NCBI GenBank assembly: GCA_934394815.1
Contig: CAKRRD010000007.1
Coordinates: forward strand, 4,827-68,826
Reading direction: 5' to 3'
Source: an uncultured Acetatifactor sp.
GTDB taxonomy: Bacteria; Bacillota; Clostridia; Lachnospirales; Lachnospiraceae
DNA length: 64,000 bases
A model generated the notes under the pieces. The model searched no databases. It had not been told where the DNA came from and saw nothing but the letters and a program-made list of their open reading frames with translations. Within the stretch, counting starts at the first letter, position 1. Each line of letters begins with the position of its first letter. Shown here piece after piece: positions 35,964 to 44,630 of the stretch. Position numbers and translations under genes: made by a program.

Positions 35964-36956
35964 TTATCTGTTTCCTTTATCCGGACGTTTGCTTCTGGCT
36001 GCCCGGGTTTCATAGTCATCGTAGGCTTTTACAATCTTCTGTACCAAGGGATGTCTTACCACATCCTTGCTGGTCAGATTGCAGAATGCGATATCATCAA
36101 TATTTTTCAGGACTCTGACAGCCACATCCAGTCCGGATTTTGCTCCCACAGGAAGATCCTTCTGGGAGGAATCTCCCGTTACGATGACCTTGGAGCCGAA
36201 GCCGATACGGGTCAGGAACATTTTCATCTGAGCCGGTGTGGTATTCTGCGCTTCATCCAGAATAATATAGGCATTATCTAACGTCCGGCCTCTCATGTAG
36301 GCTAACGGTGCCACTTCGATCAGCCCTTTTTCCATGTTCTTTGCGAAGCTTTCCGCTCCCATGATCTGATACAGGGCATCGTACAGAGGGCGCAGATACG
36401 GATCTACCTTACTCTGCAGATCTCCCGGAAGAAATCCCAGCTTCTCTCCGGCTTCTATGGCCGGTCTGGTCAAAATGATACGGCTGACTTCATTATTCTT
36501 AAATGCCGTGATTGCCATAGCCATGGCCAGATAGGTCTTACCGGTACCGGCAGGCCCCAGTCCGAAGACGATCATGTTCCTGCGGATGGCATCCACGTAG
36601 GCCTTCTGTCCCAGGGTCTTGGGTTTGATCGGTTTCCCGCTGATGGTATGGCAGATGCAGTCCGCATCCATCTCCATCAGCTTCTCCTCCTGATCTTCCT
36701 TGCCCATTTCAATGGCATAGTCCACGCTCTGTTCCTCGATCTCGTTGCCGTGATCCGACAGAGCGGTCAGCTGTTTCAATACCCGGGATGCCTTGGAAGC
36801 ATTCTCCTCCTCACCGGTGATCATTACACTTCCGTTACGGTCTACAATGGTTACCTGAAAATCCTGTTCCAGCTTCTTAATGTATGCATCCTGCATACCG
36901 AAGATCTTCTGCATCTGTTCCGTATCCATTTCCAGACGGATTACTGTCACACTCAT
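35964..36956 (-). CDS. phoH: PhoH-family ATPase
   Basis: A 330-residue protein with an N-terminal KH-like domain (residues 1-80) and a PhoH ATPase domain: Walker A GPAGTGKT near residue 137, Walker B YIILDEAQNTTP near 235, and TRIGFGSKVIVTGD. Known partners of YbeY in ribosome maturation. It begins 7 bases after yqfD, as in B. subtilis where yqfD-phoH-yqfG(ybeY) are consecutive. Confidence 0.95.
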   Translation of the reverse strand: MSVTVIRLEMDTEQMQKIFGMQDAYIKKLEQDFQVTIVDRNGSVMITGEEENASKASRVLKQLTALSDHGNEIEEQSVDYAIEMGKEDQEEKLMEMDADCICHTISGKPIKPKTLGQKAYVDAIRRNMIVFGLGPAGTGKTYLAMAMAITAFKNNEVSRIILTRPAIEAGEKLGFLPGDLQSKVDPYLRPLYDALYQIMGAESFAKNMEKGLIEVAPLAYMRGRTLDNAYIILDEAQNTTPAQMKMFLTRIGFGSKVIVTGDSSQKDLPVGAKSGLDVAVRVLKNIDDIAFCNLTSKDVVRHPLVQKIVKAYDDYETRAARSKRPDKGNR

Positions 36957-36963
36957 CTATGTC

Positions 36964-38199
36964 TTAATCCTCATTTCTGTCCAAATCTTCCGTCCCGGTA
37001 TCCTCCGCCACGGAATCTACCAGTCTCCCCGCCGTCTCCCGCAGTACCAGCTCCCCCTGAGCAGTCCATCCGGCGCGCTTTGTTTCTATTTTAACATCTT
37101 TCGAGATTATTTGTACCCCTTTTTCGTCTAAAGTTTCAAGAAAATCCAGGATTTTTTTCTGCAGGATTGCTTCTGCCTCCGATGCCGTATAACAATATTC
37201 TGTTTTTTGATATTCCCGATAAGTGATCCTGCCTGCCGTGCAGGGAAGATGCAGGTACTCCAGCACCTTTACGGGACAGGTCTCCAACAGACCGTCGTAA
37301 TGCAGAAAAGGCACCTTTTTTTCCGGTTTCCATTCCTTATTGCCGAAATGAACAAAATAAAAGGTCTTCTGTCTTCCGGTGTATTGTTTTCTGATATAAT
37401 CCGCAGATAGATACGCCTGAAAATTCCCGGTATGCTCTAACAGAATATCCGCATCCGACGTAACCGGCAGATATTCCCTGACGGTACCGTCCTCGGCATA
37501 AATGGGGATCCGCCCTTCCACCAGAAGATCTCCCTTTTTCACCTCACTGCCGATGCCCACCTTCGGCACACCACAGCGTACGATCATATCCGTAATGGTT
37601 CCATCGTATTCCGCCACCAAATCTTTTCCGGTTCCCGTCATCTCCTGTTTTTCTTCCGGGAGCGGCATATCGTTTTCCTTAATCTCAATCATCAGTCTGG
37701 TTCCGTCCAGCCTTCCGGAAGTCCAGGTGATTTGTGTAAACCTCCGTCTTATCTGCTTTTCCAGTTCTCCGATATTCAGTTCACTGCGGCGCATTCCGGT
37801 GCGTACCCCCTTCTCTTCCAGAAAGGTAAAAAAGACATCGTCCGTCACCTGATAATTGCCGGTGACCTGAATGTCCCATACAAAGAGGGACGAAATCATC
37901 CAGAAAGCCACCGCCAGACACAATCCGGCCAGGAACGCTTTCCTTCGCAGCATTCCCGGCACAAAAAAGGGTAGTCCATATCTTTCCGATATGACTACCC
38001 TTACTTTTGTTTTTCTGGCGAGGGGGCGCAACTGATAAAAGGAACGCAGCCTGATACACATGGTATAGATCTCTCCCTGCTTCTCTATATTCCACAGCAG
38101 GATTCCCTTATTACTGCACAAATTGATAAATCGTTCCGGTGCAAAGCCCCATACCCGAATCCTTACATAGCCCTGCAGGTATTTGATCCATTCTGTCAT
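36964..38199 (-). CDS. yqfD: Sporulation protein YqfD
   Basis: A 411-residue protein. Residues 1-95 form a soluble domain (GYVRIRVWGFAPERFINLC), a transmembrane helix lies near 85-110 (AGLCLAVAFWMISSLF), and the rest is extracytoplasmic (RSELNIGELEKQIRRRF.., a POTRA-like first part). YqfD is a sigma-E-controlled membrane protein in B. subtilis with an unclear role in spore formation. It follows yqfC and precedes phoH, matching the conserved cluster. Confidence 0.9.
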   Translation of the reverse strand: MTEWIKYLQGYVRIRVWGFAPERFINLCSNKGILLWNIEKQGEIYTMCIRLRSFYQLRPLARKTKVRVVISERYGLPFFVPGMLRRKAFLAGLCLAVAFWMISSLFVWDIQVTGNYQVTDDVFFTFLEEKGVRTGMRRSELNIGELEKQIRRRFTQITWTSGRLDGTRLMIEIKENDMPLPEEKQEMTGTGKDLVAEYDGTITDMIVRCGVPKVGIGSEVKKGDLLVEGRIPIYAEDGTVREYLPVTSDADILLEHTGNFQAYLSADYIRKQYTGRQKTFYFVHFGNKEWKPEKKVPFLHYDGLLETCPVKVLEYLHLPCTAGRITYREYQKTEYCYTASEAEAILQKKILDFLETLDEKGVQIISKDVKIETKRAGWTAQGELVLRETAGRLVDSVAEDTGTEDLDRNED

Positions 38200-38232
38200 G
38201 TTACTGTCCGTCCCCCATTACCAAAAAAGTGA

Positions 38233-38517
38233 TCACTCGCGGAAATAGTGCAGCGAACTGATATTGCCGCTGATCTTCATGTCTTCATTGGTATAATAGT
38301 CGATGGAAAGTCCGCTTCCTTCCAGACACAGCTGGCAGGTTCTGGCCTGTAACAGGATACGTTCTCCGGTATATTCGAGAATTCCTCTGTAATTCTCAAT
38401 CCAGACTTCCGAATTCCCCGTCAGTGTCACCCGGAGTGCCCCCATGCATACATCCTTGGGAAGCTGCAGCGAATCGATCCATTTTTCTTTCTGGTACGGC
38501 TGTCTTCTCTTTTTCAT
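38233..38517 (-). CDS. yqfC: Sporulation protein YqfC
   Basis: A 94-residue protein of the YqfC family (LPKDVCMGALRVTLTGNSEVWIENYRGILEYTGE). No ribosome site is visible before the ATG at 38517, and a sigma-E-like promoter ends about 6 bases before it, so the message could be nearly leaderless or start elsewhere. It precedes yqfD by 33 bases. Confidence 0.88.
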   Translation of the reverse strand: MKKRRQPYQKEKWIDSLQLPKDVCMGALRVTLTGNSEVWIENYRGILEYTGERILLQARTCQLCLEGSGLSIDYYTNEDMKISGNISSLHYFRE

Positions 38518-38522
38518 ATAAA

Positions 38523-38551
38523 ACTATATGAAAGAAAAACGCAGAATATGT
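38523..38551 (-). promoter_or_regulatory. Sigma-E-like promoter candidate for yqfCD
   Basis: Minus-strand ACATATT (38545-38551), 14-base spacer, CATATAGT (38523-38530), compared with the sigma-E consensus kmATATT and CATACAnT. The position at the yqfC start and the known sigma-E control of yqfD support it; one mismatch and the lack of a leader weaken it. Confidence 0.4.
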
Positions 38552-39855
38552 TATTGCAAAATGCCCTTGATCAAAGGCTCCTTTCCGGGACAGCTGTCGG
38601 TAATAACATAAGCATTCAGGAACTTCTCCCTTGCCGCTTCCAGACGCTGTTCGTCATTGGCATGAAGATATCCCAGAACATCGCCCTTTTTCACGGCATC
38701 TCCCGTTTTCTTCTCTAACAGGATTCCTACCGACAGGTCGATCTGGCTTTCCTTCGTCTCTCTTCCGCCGCCTAAAAGTAGGGAACAGATGCCTATGTCC
38801 TCGCAGGCGATCCTGCCCACATAACCGGCTCTGTCTGTGCAGACCGGAACCACCATGGATGCCTTCGGCAAAAGTCCCGGATCCGTTACCGCCACAGGAT
38901 CACCACCCTGGGCTTCCACAAACTGTGCCAGCTTCCGTAAGGCACTGCCATCGGCAATGACTCTGTTCAGCATTTCCCTTGCCTGTTCAACACTCTCTGC
39001 CTTTCCGCCGGCAAGTAACATCTGGCTTCCCAGCACCATGCAGAGCTCCCGGAAGTCCTCCGGTCCTTCTCCCCGCAGGGTGGCAATGGCTTCCTTTACT
39101 TCCAGTGCATTTCCCACCGCACGTCCCAGCGGCTGATCCATGTCTGAGATCACGGCGATGGTCTTCCGCCCGGCATTCTTACCGATCTTCACCATTTCTT
39201 CCGCCAGAGCGAAGGCATCCTCCCTGCTCTTCATAAAGGCACCGCTTCCGGTCTTGACATCCAGTACAATGGCATCCGCACCGGCCGCCAGCTTCTTGCT
39301 CATAATGGAGCTGGCGATCAGGGACATATTGTCAACGGTAGCCGTCACATCCCGCAGGGCATACAGCTTTTTATCCGCCGGTGCCAGATCTGCGGTCTGT
39401 CCCATAATGGCAATACCGATCCGGTTCACATTTTCTATAAACTGTTCCGTGGTCAGTGACGTGGAAAAACCGGGAAAACTTTCCAGCTTGTCAATGGTTC
39501 CTCCGGTATGCCCCAGACCTCTGCCGCTCATCTTGGCCACCGGGATCCCGCAGGCCGCCACCATGGGAGTCAGAGCCAGAGAGGTCTTGTCGCCCACACC
39601 GCCGGTGCTGTGCTTATCCACCTTACAGCCATGGATTCCGGACAGATCCAGCATCTCTCCACTGTGTGCCATGGCCATGGTCAGTTCACAGGTTTCGCGT
39701 TCAGTCATCTTCTGAAAATAGATGGCCATCATCAGGGCTGACACCTGATAATCCGGGATTTCTCCCCGGGTATAGCCCTCGATAAAAAAGTGGATCTCCT
39801 CTTTCGAAAGTTCTCCGCCGTTTCTCTTTTTCATGATGATGTCATACATTCTCAT
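38551..39855 (-). CDS. pdp: Pyrimidine-nucleoside phosphorylase
   Basis: A 434-residue enzyme that cleaves uridine, thymidine and deoxyuridine with phosphate for salvage. The motif KMSGRGLGHTGGTIDKLE (near residue 105), KHSTGGVGDKT (near 82) and the C-terminal domain with EKKTGDAV are typical. AGGAGG precedes the ATG. It lies between nth and yqfC in the long co-directional run. Confidence 0.95.
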   Translation of the reverse strand: MRMYDIIMKKRNGGELSKEEIHFFIEGYTRGEIPDYQVSALMMAIYFQKMTERETCELTMAMAHSGEMLDLSGIHGCKVDKHSTGGVGDKTSLALTPMVAACGIPVAKMSGRGLGHTGGTIDKLESFPGFSTSLTTEQFIENVNRIGIAIMGQTADLAPADKKLYALRDVTATVDNMSLIASSIMSKKLAAGADAIVLDVKTGSGAFMKSREDAFALAEEMVKIGKNAGRKTIAVISDMDQPLGRAVGNALEVKEAIATLRGEGPEDFRELCMVLGSQMLLAGGKAESVEQAREMLNRVIADGSALRKLAQFVEAQGGDPVAVTDPGLLPKASMVVPVCTDRAGYVGRIACEDIGICSLLLGGGRETKESQIDLSVGILLEKKTGDAVKKGDVLGYLHANDEQRLEAAREKFLNAYVITDSCPGKEPLIKGILQ

Positions 39856-39897
39856 AAGCAGCCTCCTGTCTGCGGCAGATGTTCTGCCGTCTGCTCT

Positions 39898-40533
39898 TTA
39901 TACGCCCACCTTTTTACAGATGTCACGGATACAGCATTGTTCGCAATAGGGATGGGTTCTGGCGGTACACACTTCTCTGCCGTGATTGACCAGTCTGTGG
40001 CAGAAATCGCTTCCTTCTTCCGGCGGAATGATCTTCCACAGTTCCTTCTCCACTTTGGCCGGTTCTTTGATTCCGTCCACCAGTCCCATACGGTTCACCA
40101 GACGGATGCAGTGGGTGTCTGTCACAATGGCGGGCTTTCCGAAGACATCCCCCATGACCAGATTGGCACTTTTCCTACCGACCCCCGGCAGAGACAGCAG
40201 TTCCTCAAAATTTTCCGGTACTTTCCCGTCGTATTTATCCCGCAGGATCTTCATGCAGGCACTGATGTCTCTGGCCTTGCTGTGTCCAAGGCCGCAGGGT
40301 TTCACGATGGCCTCAATCTCCTCCATGGGTGCTTCTGCCAGGGCATTCACATCCGGAAATTTCTCATACAGTTTTTCCACTATGATATTTACCCGGGCAT
40401 CGGTGCACTGGGCAGCCAGCCTGACGCTGACAAGCAGCTTCCAGGCCTGGTCGTAATCCAGAGTACATCCGGCATCCGGGTATTCCTGTTTCAGTCGATC
40501 TATAATTTCTAATGCACGTTGTTTTTTTGTCAT
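39898..40533 (-). CDS. nth: Endonuclease III
   Basis: A 211-residue base-excision repair glycosylase/AP lyase for oxidised pyrimidines. The helix-hairpin-helix LPGVGRKSA carries the catalytic Lys, and TDTHCIR the catalytic Asp. The 4Fe-4S Cys set reads C-x7-C-x2-C-x5-C, one residue longer than the E. coli C-x6-C spacing. I chose the ATG at 40533 (MTKKQRALEI); an ATG at 40563 would overlap rlmH by 20 bases and neither has a strong ribosome site. Confidence 0.93.
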   Translation of the reverse strand: MTKKQRALEIIDRLKQEYPDAGCTLDYDQAWKLLVSVRLAAQCTDARVNIIVEKLYEKFPDVNALAEAPMEEIEAIVKPCGLGHSKARDISACMKILRDKYDGKVPENFEELLSLPGVGRKSANLVMGDVFGKPAIVTDTHCIRLVNRMGLVDGIKEPAKVEKELWKIIPPEEGSDFCHRLVNHGREVCTARTHPYCEQCCIRDICKKVGV

Positions 40534-40543
40534 AGGCTTTTCT

Positions 40544-41026
40544 TTACTTATGGTAAGGTTCATGCTGGATGATCCGGAAGGCGCGATAGATCTGTTCGCA
40601 CAGGATCACCCGCATCAGCTGATGGGGAAAGGTCATTCTGGAAAAACTTAAAGCCAGATCCGCCTTTCTGCAGACATTTTGGTGCAGTCCCAGAGATCCT
40701 CCGATGACAAAACAGATATGGCTTTTCCCCCGGACACTGCAATCCTCGATCCATGCCGCAAATTCTTCGGAGGAATAATTCTTTCCGGCAATCTCCAGTG
40801 TCACGATCAGGGCATCCTGCGGCAGCTTTGCCAGAATTCTGGCACCTTCTTTTTCACGGATCTGCTCTTCCACGGCCTCACTGGCCCCGTCCGGTGTCAT
40901 CTCATCTGCCACTTCGATAATATTTAACTTCGTATAGCGTCCCAGACGTTTGCTGTATTCTTCGATGGCATCCCGGAAGAATTTTTCTTTTATCTTACCT
41001 ACACATACGATGGATATTTTGATCAT
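40544..41026 (-). CDS. rlmH: 23S rRNA (pseudouridine-1915-N3) methyltransferase
   Basis: A 160-residue SPOUT methyltransferase that modifies pseudouridine 1915 in helix 69. The AdoMet knot region FVIGGSLGL and the C-terminal MTFPHQLMR..EQIYRAFRI..EPYHK are diagnostic. Length is normal. It overlaps the upstream zinc-ribbon gene by 4 bases. Confidence 0.97.
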   Translation of the reverse strand: MIKISIVCVGKIKEKFFRDAIEEYSKRLGRYTKLNIIEVADEMTPDGASEAVEEQIREKEGARILAKLPQDALIVTLEIAGKNYSSEEFAAWIEDCSVRGKSHICFVIGGSLGLHQNVCRKADLALSFSRMTFPHQLMRVILCEQIYRAFRIIQHEPYHK

Positions 41027-41925
41027 TCTTCCCCTGCTCCGTCGGTATCCGGAAAGATCTGTTCATAGATCTTCGTATCGATGAGATTCTCCAGCATCTG
41101 CTGATCCAGATTCATGAACTGATGATTCATCTGACTGCGGATCACTTCGAATCTCTTATAATACAAAGCTTCTTCGGGAGTGTCTGCAGCATTTTCAATC
41201 TGTGTATCAATTTCCTCAGCCGTCAGATTTTCCCCGCTCCATTTTAAGAGTGTATCTACCAGAGAGTTCTCAGACTCTGCCTTTTTCTCAAAAAGCTTCG
41301 CATTGCGCATAGACACCACGCCCATGACAATGAACAGAATGAAAACGGCACTCATGACTCCATAGAACATATACGGGTTACCGATGTTAAGGGGAAGCAC
41401 CCCTGTAATTCCCAGAGCCATGACAAGTATTCCGAGAATTCCTACCACCAGAAGCACCCAGGCAGAGGATCTGTTCTCCTCTGCTTTGGCTCCACTGTTC
41501 ATATAGGTAAGTCCCCCCTGGGTGGAAGCTGTTCTGAAAAGTTCCCCGGAAGTTACCGTTTCTTCCGTTTCCGCTTCCCCGGGCATCAGAAATTCATCTA
41601 CCGAAGCTTCTTCCTCTGCGGCATTTTCCCTGCGTTTCTTTTCCTGCTGTTCCAGGAAGACTCTGGCAATGGTCTTTGCCTGCTTTTCTTCTTTTGCATC
41701 TACAAACAGTTCATACACCTGTTCTGCATCATCCAAGGTAATTTTGCTTTTGCCGATACCATTGTATGTAAGGAAGTCCTTCAGCTTCGCCATCTCCTCC
41801 TGTTCTCCGAACAGGACAGAAGTCCAGTCTGTAAGTTCTTCCTCACTTACCAGCGTTTCTCCGCAATCGGGACATACCGTGATTCCCTCCCGATATTCGT
41901 TTTTACATTTCGGACACCATGCCAT
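41023..41925 (-). CDS. Zinc-ribbon membrane protein of unknown function
   Basis: A 300-residue protein. A zinc ribbon (CPKCKNEY..CPDCG, residues 4-22) is followed by a small alpha/beta domain resembling DUF2007 modules (about 35-90), an acidic disordered stretch (95-150), two transmembrane helices (about 152-172 and 182-202) and a cytoplasmic helical tail. No function can be given. It is coupled to rlmH by a 4-base overlap and follows the Dabb gene by 15 bases. Confidence 0.8.
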   Translation of the reverse strand: MAWCPKCKNEYREGITVCPDCGETLVSEEELTDWTSVLFGEQEEMAKLKDFLTYNGIGKSKITLDDAEQVYELFVDAKEEKQAKTIARVFLEQQEKKRRENAAEEEASVDEFLMPGEAETEETVTSGELFRTASTQGGLTYMNSGAKAEENRSSAWVLLVVGILGILVMALGITGVLPLNIGNPYMFYGVMSAVFILFIVMGVVSMRNAKLFEKKAESENSLVDTLLKWSGENLTAEEIDTQIENAADTPEEALYYKRFEVIRSQMNHQFMNLDQQMLENLIDTKIYEQIFPDTDGAGEE

Positions 41926-41940
41926 ACCCTAACACCATCC

Positions 41941-42240
41941 TTAATATTCATAATCCAGGCAGGCTCTTTTGCCTGCCACAGATCCAATATATTCTTTTGC
42001 TGCCAGATGATCCGGATGTACCTGATAAGCAGCCAGTGCCTCCGTGTCTGTAAACTCAGAGATCAAAGCTACATCCCGGTTGCTGCTGTCCAGTTCATTG
42101 ATGATCACTTCTACTTTTACGGCACCGGGAACCTTATTTTTAATCGGCTCCAATAATGCCTTGATCTTCTCAGCGGTCGCTTTCTTTTCCTGTTTTGTCA
42201 GATTGCCTTCCAGGCTCCACATAACAATATGTCTTACCAT
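41941..42240 (-). CDS. Dabb (stress-response A/B barrel) protein
   Basis: A 99-residue small alpha/beta-barrel protein starting MVRHIVMWSL, the Dabb signature, with the middle DVALISEFTDTEALAAYQVHPDH. ATG at 42240 has GGAGG five bases upstream. Dabb dimers include polyketide cyclases and stress proteins; the biochemical role here is unknown. It follows nfnB by 44 bases. Confidence 0.9.
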   Translation of the reverse strand: MVRHIVMWSLEGNLTKQEKKATAEKIKALLEPIKNKVPGAVKVEVIINELDSSNRDVALISEFTDTEALAAYQVHPDHLAAKEYIGSVAGKRACLDYEY

Positions 42241-42284
42241 GTAATCCTCCATTCCACCCTGTCTGCGGACAGGAACCGGATTAT

Positions 42285-43670
42285 TTATTTTGCACTCAGA
42301 TATTCGTCAATGCCTTTTGCTGCAGCCTTGCCTGCTCCCATGGCCAGAATAACGGTAGCTGCTCCGGTTACCGCATCTCCGCCGGCATAGACACCTTCTT
42401 TGGTGGTCTTACCGTTATTCTCATCCGCAATGATGCACTTCCACTTATTGGTATCCAGCCCCTTGGTGGTAGAAGAGATCAGAGGATTGGGAGAGGTACC
42501 TAATGACATGATCACGGTATCCAGTTCCATCACGAATTCGGATCCGGGAACCTCTACGGGACGGCGTCTGCCGCTTTCGTCAGGTTCGCCCAGTTCCATG
42601 CGGATGCACTTCATGCCGGTCACCCATCCCTTATCGTCGGAAAGGATCTCGACAGGATTGGTCAGCAGGTCAAAAATGATGCCCTCCTCTTTTGCATGAT
42701 GTACCTCTTCCACTCTGGCAGGTAGCTCCTCTTCGCTTCTGCGGTATACGATGTGTACCTCGGCCCCCAGACGAAGTGCAGTTCTGGCAGCATCCATAGC
42801 TACGTTACCGCCGCCCACAACGGCTACCTTCTTACCGTGCATGATCGGCGTTCTGGAATCTGGCTCAAAGGCCTTCATCAGATTGCTTCTGGTCAGATAT
42901 TCGTTGGCGGAGAAGACACCGTTGGCATTCTCTCCGGGGATTCCCATAAACTTCGGCAGTCCGGCGCCGGAACCGATAAATACGGCCTGGAAGCCCTCTT
43001 CATCCATTAACTGGTCGATGGTCACGGATTTACCAACGACTACGTTGGTCTCAATATGTACACCGAGAGATTTTACATTCTCGATCTCTTTTGCCACAAC
43101 GCCGCTCTTGGGAAGACGGAACTCGGGAATACCGTATACCAGTACGCCGCCTGCCTCATGCAGTGCTTCAAAAATGGTCACGTCATAGCCCATTTTTGCC
43201 AGATCTCCGGCACAGGTAAGGCCTGCGGGGCCGGAACCGATCACAGCCACCTTCCTGCCGTTCTTCTGTGCTGCGGGGGTGGGCTTAATGCCGTTCTCTC
43301 TTGCCCAGTCGGCCACGAAACGCTCCAGCTTACCAATGGAGATGGGATCTCCCTTGAAGCCACGGATACATTTTCCTTCGCACTGGCTCTCCTGAGGACA
43401 TACACGTCCGCAGACAGCGGGAAGCGCACTGGACTCTCCGATGATATGATATGCTTCTTCGATATTACCGTTCTTCACCTGTTCAATGAACTGCGGAATC
43501 TGGATGGCTACGGGACAACCCTTTACGCACTGTGCGTTTTTACAGTTAATGCAGCGGGAAGCCTCTTCCATTGCTTCTTCTTTGTTATAGCCGAGGCAGA
43601 CCTCTTTGAAATTGGTAGCACGTTCCTTTGCATCCTGCTCTCTGACAGGAACTCTCTTTAATACATCCAT
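42285..43670 (-). CDS. NfnB-like NADPH-dependent oxidoreductase subunit (GltA/SudA family)
   Basis: A 461-residue flavo-iron-sulfur protein. The N-terminal domain has two Cys clusters for 4Fe-4S centres (CINC..QC..GC near 40-53 and CGRVC..QC..KC near 92-106), then two nucleotide folds, VIGSGPAGLTCAG for FAD (near 150) and VVGGGNVAMDAA for NADPH (near 285). Often annotated glutamate synthase small subunit, but no gltB lies here. The adjacent gene encodes the matching small subunit, so this is better read as the large subunit of the electron-bifurcating NADH-dependent ferredoxin:NADP oxidoreductase (Nfn). Confidence 0.85.
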   Translation of the reverse strand: MDVLKRVPVREQDAKERATNFKEVCLGYNKEEAMEEASRCINCKNAQCVKGCPVAIQIPQFIEQVKNGNIEEAYHIIGESSALPAVCGRVCPQESQCEGKCIRGFKGDPISIGKLERFVADWARENGIKPTPAAQKNGRKVAVIGSGPAGLTCAGDLAKMGYDVTIFEALHEAGGVLVYGIPEFRLPKSGVVAKEIENVKSLGVHIETNVVVGKSVTIDQLMDEEGFQAVFIGSGAGLPKFMGIPGENANGVFSANEYLTRSNLMKAFEPDSRTPIMHGKKVAVVGGGNVAMDAARTALRLGAEVHIVYRRSEEELPARVEEVHHAKEEGIIFDLLTNPVEILSDDKGWVTGMKCIRMELGEPDESGRRRPVEVPGSEFVMELDTVIMSLGTSPNPLISSTTKGLDTNKWKCIIADENNGKTTKEGVYAGGDAVTGAATVILAMGAGKAAAKGIDEYLSAK

Positions 43671-43723
43671 TTTATTTAACCATGCCTTTCTGATTTATCG
43701 TGTTCAAACTTTGCAGCCCCCAA

Positions 43724-44602
43724 TTACTGGCAGTTGCCGCAGCCGCCGTGATGGGTCTCTCCCTCTTCCAGGGCCAGCATTGCACGTCCCTCTGCCGTCT
43801 TATAGATCTGCTGACGTCTCATTGCTTCATCAAAGTTCACTTCATGTCCGTCGAACTCCGGTCCGTCCACACAGGCGAACTTCACCTTGCCGCCTACGGT
43901 CACACGACAGGCACCGCACATTCCCGTTCCGTCTACCATAATGGGATTCAGGCTGACAACAGTAGGAATTTCCAGTTCTTTGGTCAGAAGACACACGAAT
44001 TTCATCATGATCATGGGACCGATGGCAATGCACAGATCGTACTTTTTGCCTTCTGCTACCAGATCCTTGATGGTCTGGGTTACCATGCCGCTTCTTCCGT
44101 AAGAGCCGTCATCGGTGGTCACATACAGATTGCCTGCAACCGCCTCCATTTCCTTCTCCAGAATCAGCAGATCTTTTGTCTTGCTTCCTACGATAACATC
44201 TGCGGCAACGTCATGCTCATGCAGCCATTTTACCTGAGGATATACCGGAGCCGCACCGACACCGCCTGCCACGAAGAGGATCTTCTTTGCCTTTACTTCC
44301 TCCAGAGGCTGTTCCACCAGTTCGGAAGGGCATCCAAGAGGTCCTACGAAATCATGGAAATATCCGCCTTCTTCTAACTGTGCCATCAATTTCGTGCCGG
44401 CACCTACCGTCTGGAACACAATGGTAACCGTTCCCTTTTCTCTGTTGTAATCACAGATGGTCAGAGGAATACGTTCACTCTCACTATCCATTCTTACGAT
44501 GACAAACTGACCGGGTTCACAGGTCTTTGCCACTCTGTCTGCTTCCACCTCCATCAGATAGATGTTGGTTGTCAGCTCCTGTTTTTTTACGATCTTATAC
44601 AT
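43724..44602 (-). CDS. NfnA-like FAD/NAD-binding subunit
   Basis: A 292-residue ferredoxin-NADP reductase-fold protein of the dihydroorotate dehydrogenase B/sulfide dehydrogenase type. The FAD-binding RxxLT-like ERIPLTICDYN is near 47, the NAD site GGVGAAPVYPQ near 115, and a 2Fe-2S loop MCGACRVTVGG..FAC near 229. The C-terminus carries an unusual HHGGCGNCQ tail that could bind metal. It precedes nfnB by 53 bases; together they should couple ferredoxin and NADH oxidation to NADP reduction. Confidence 0.85.
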   Translation of the reverse strand: MYKIVKKQELTTNIYLMEVEADRVAKTCEPGQFVIVRMDSESERIPLTICDYNREKGTVTIVFQTVGAGTKLMAQLEEGGYFHDFVGPLGCPSELVEQPLEEVKAKKILFVAGGVGAAPVYPQVKWLHEHDVAADVIVGSKTKDLLILEKEMEAVAGNLYVTTDDGSYGRSGMVTQTIKDLVAEGKKYDLCIAIGPMIMMKFVCLLTKELEIPTVVSLNPIMVDGTGMCGACRVTVGGKVKFACVDGPEFDGHEVNFDEAMRRQQIYKTAEGRAMLALEEGETHHGGCGNCQ

Positions 44603-44630
44603 TTCTCTTTTTCCGTCCCTTCTGTTAGGA

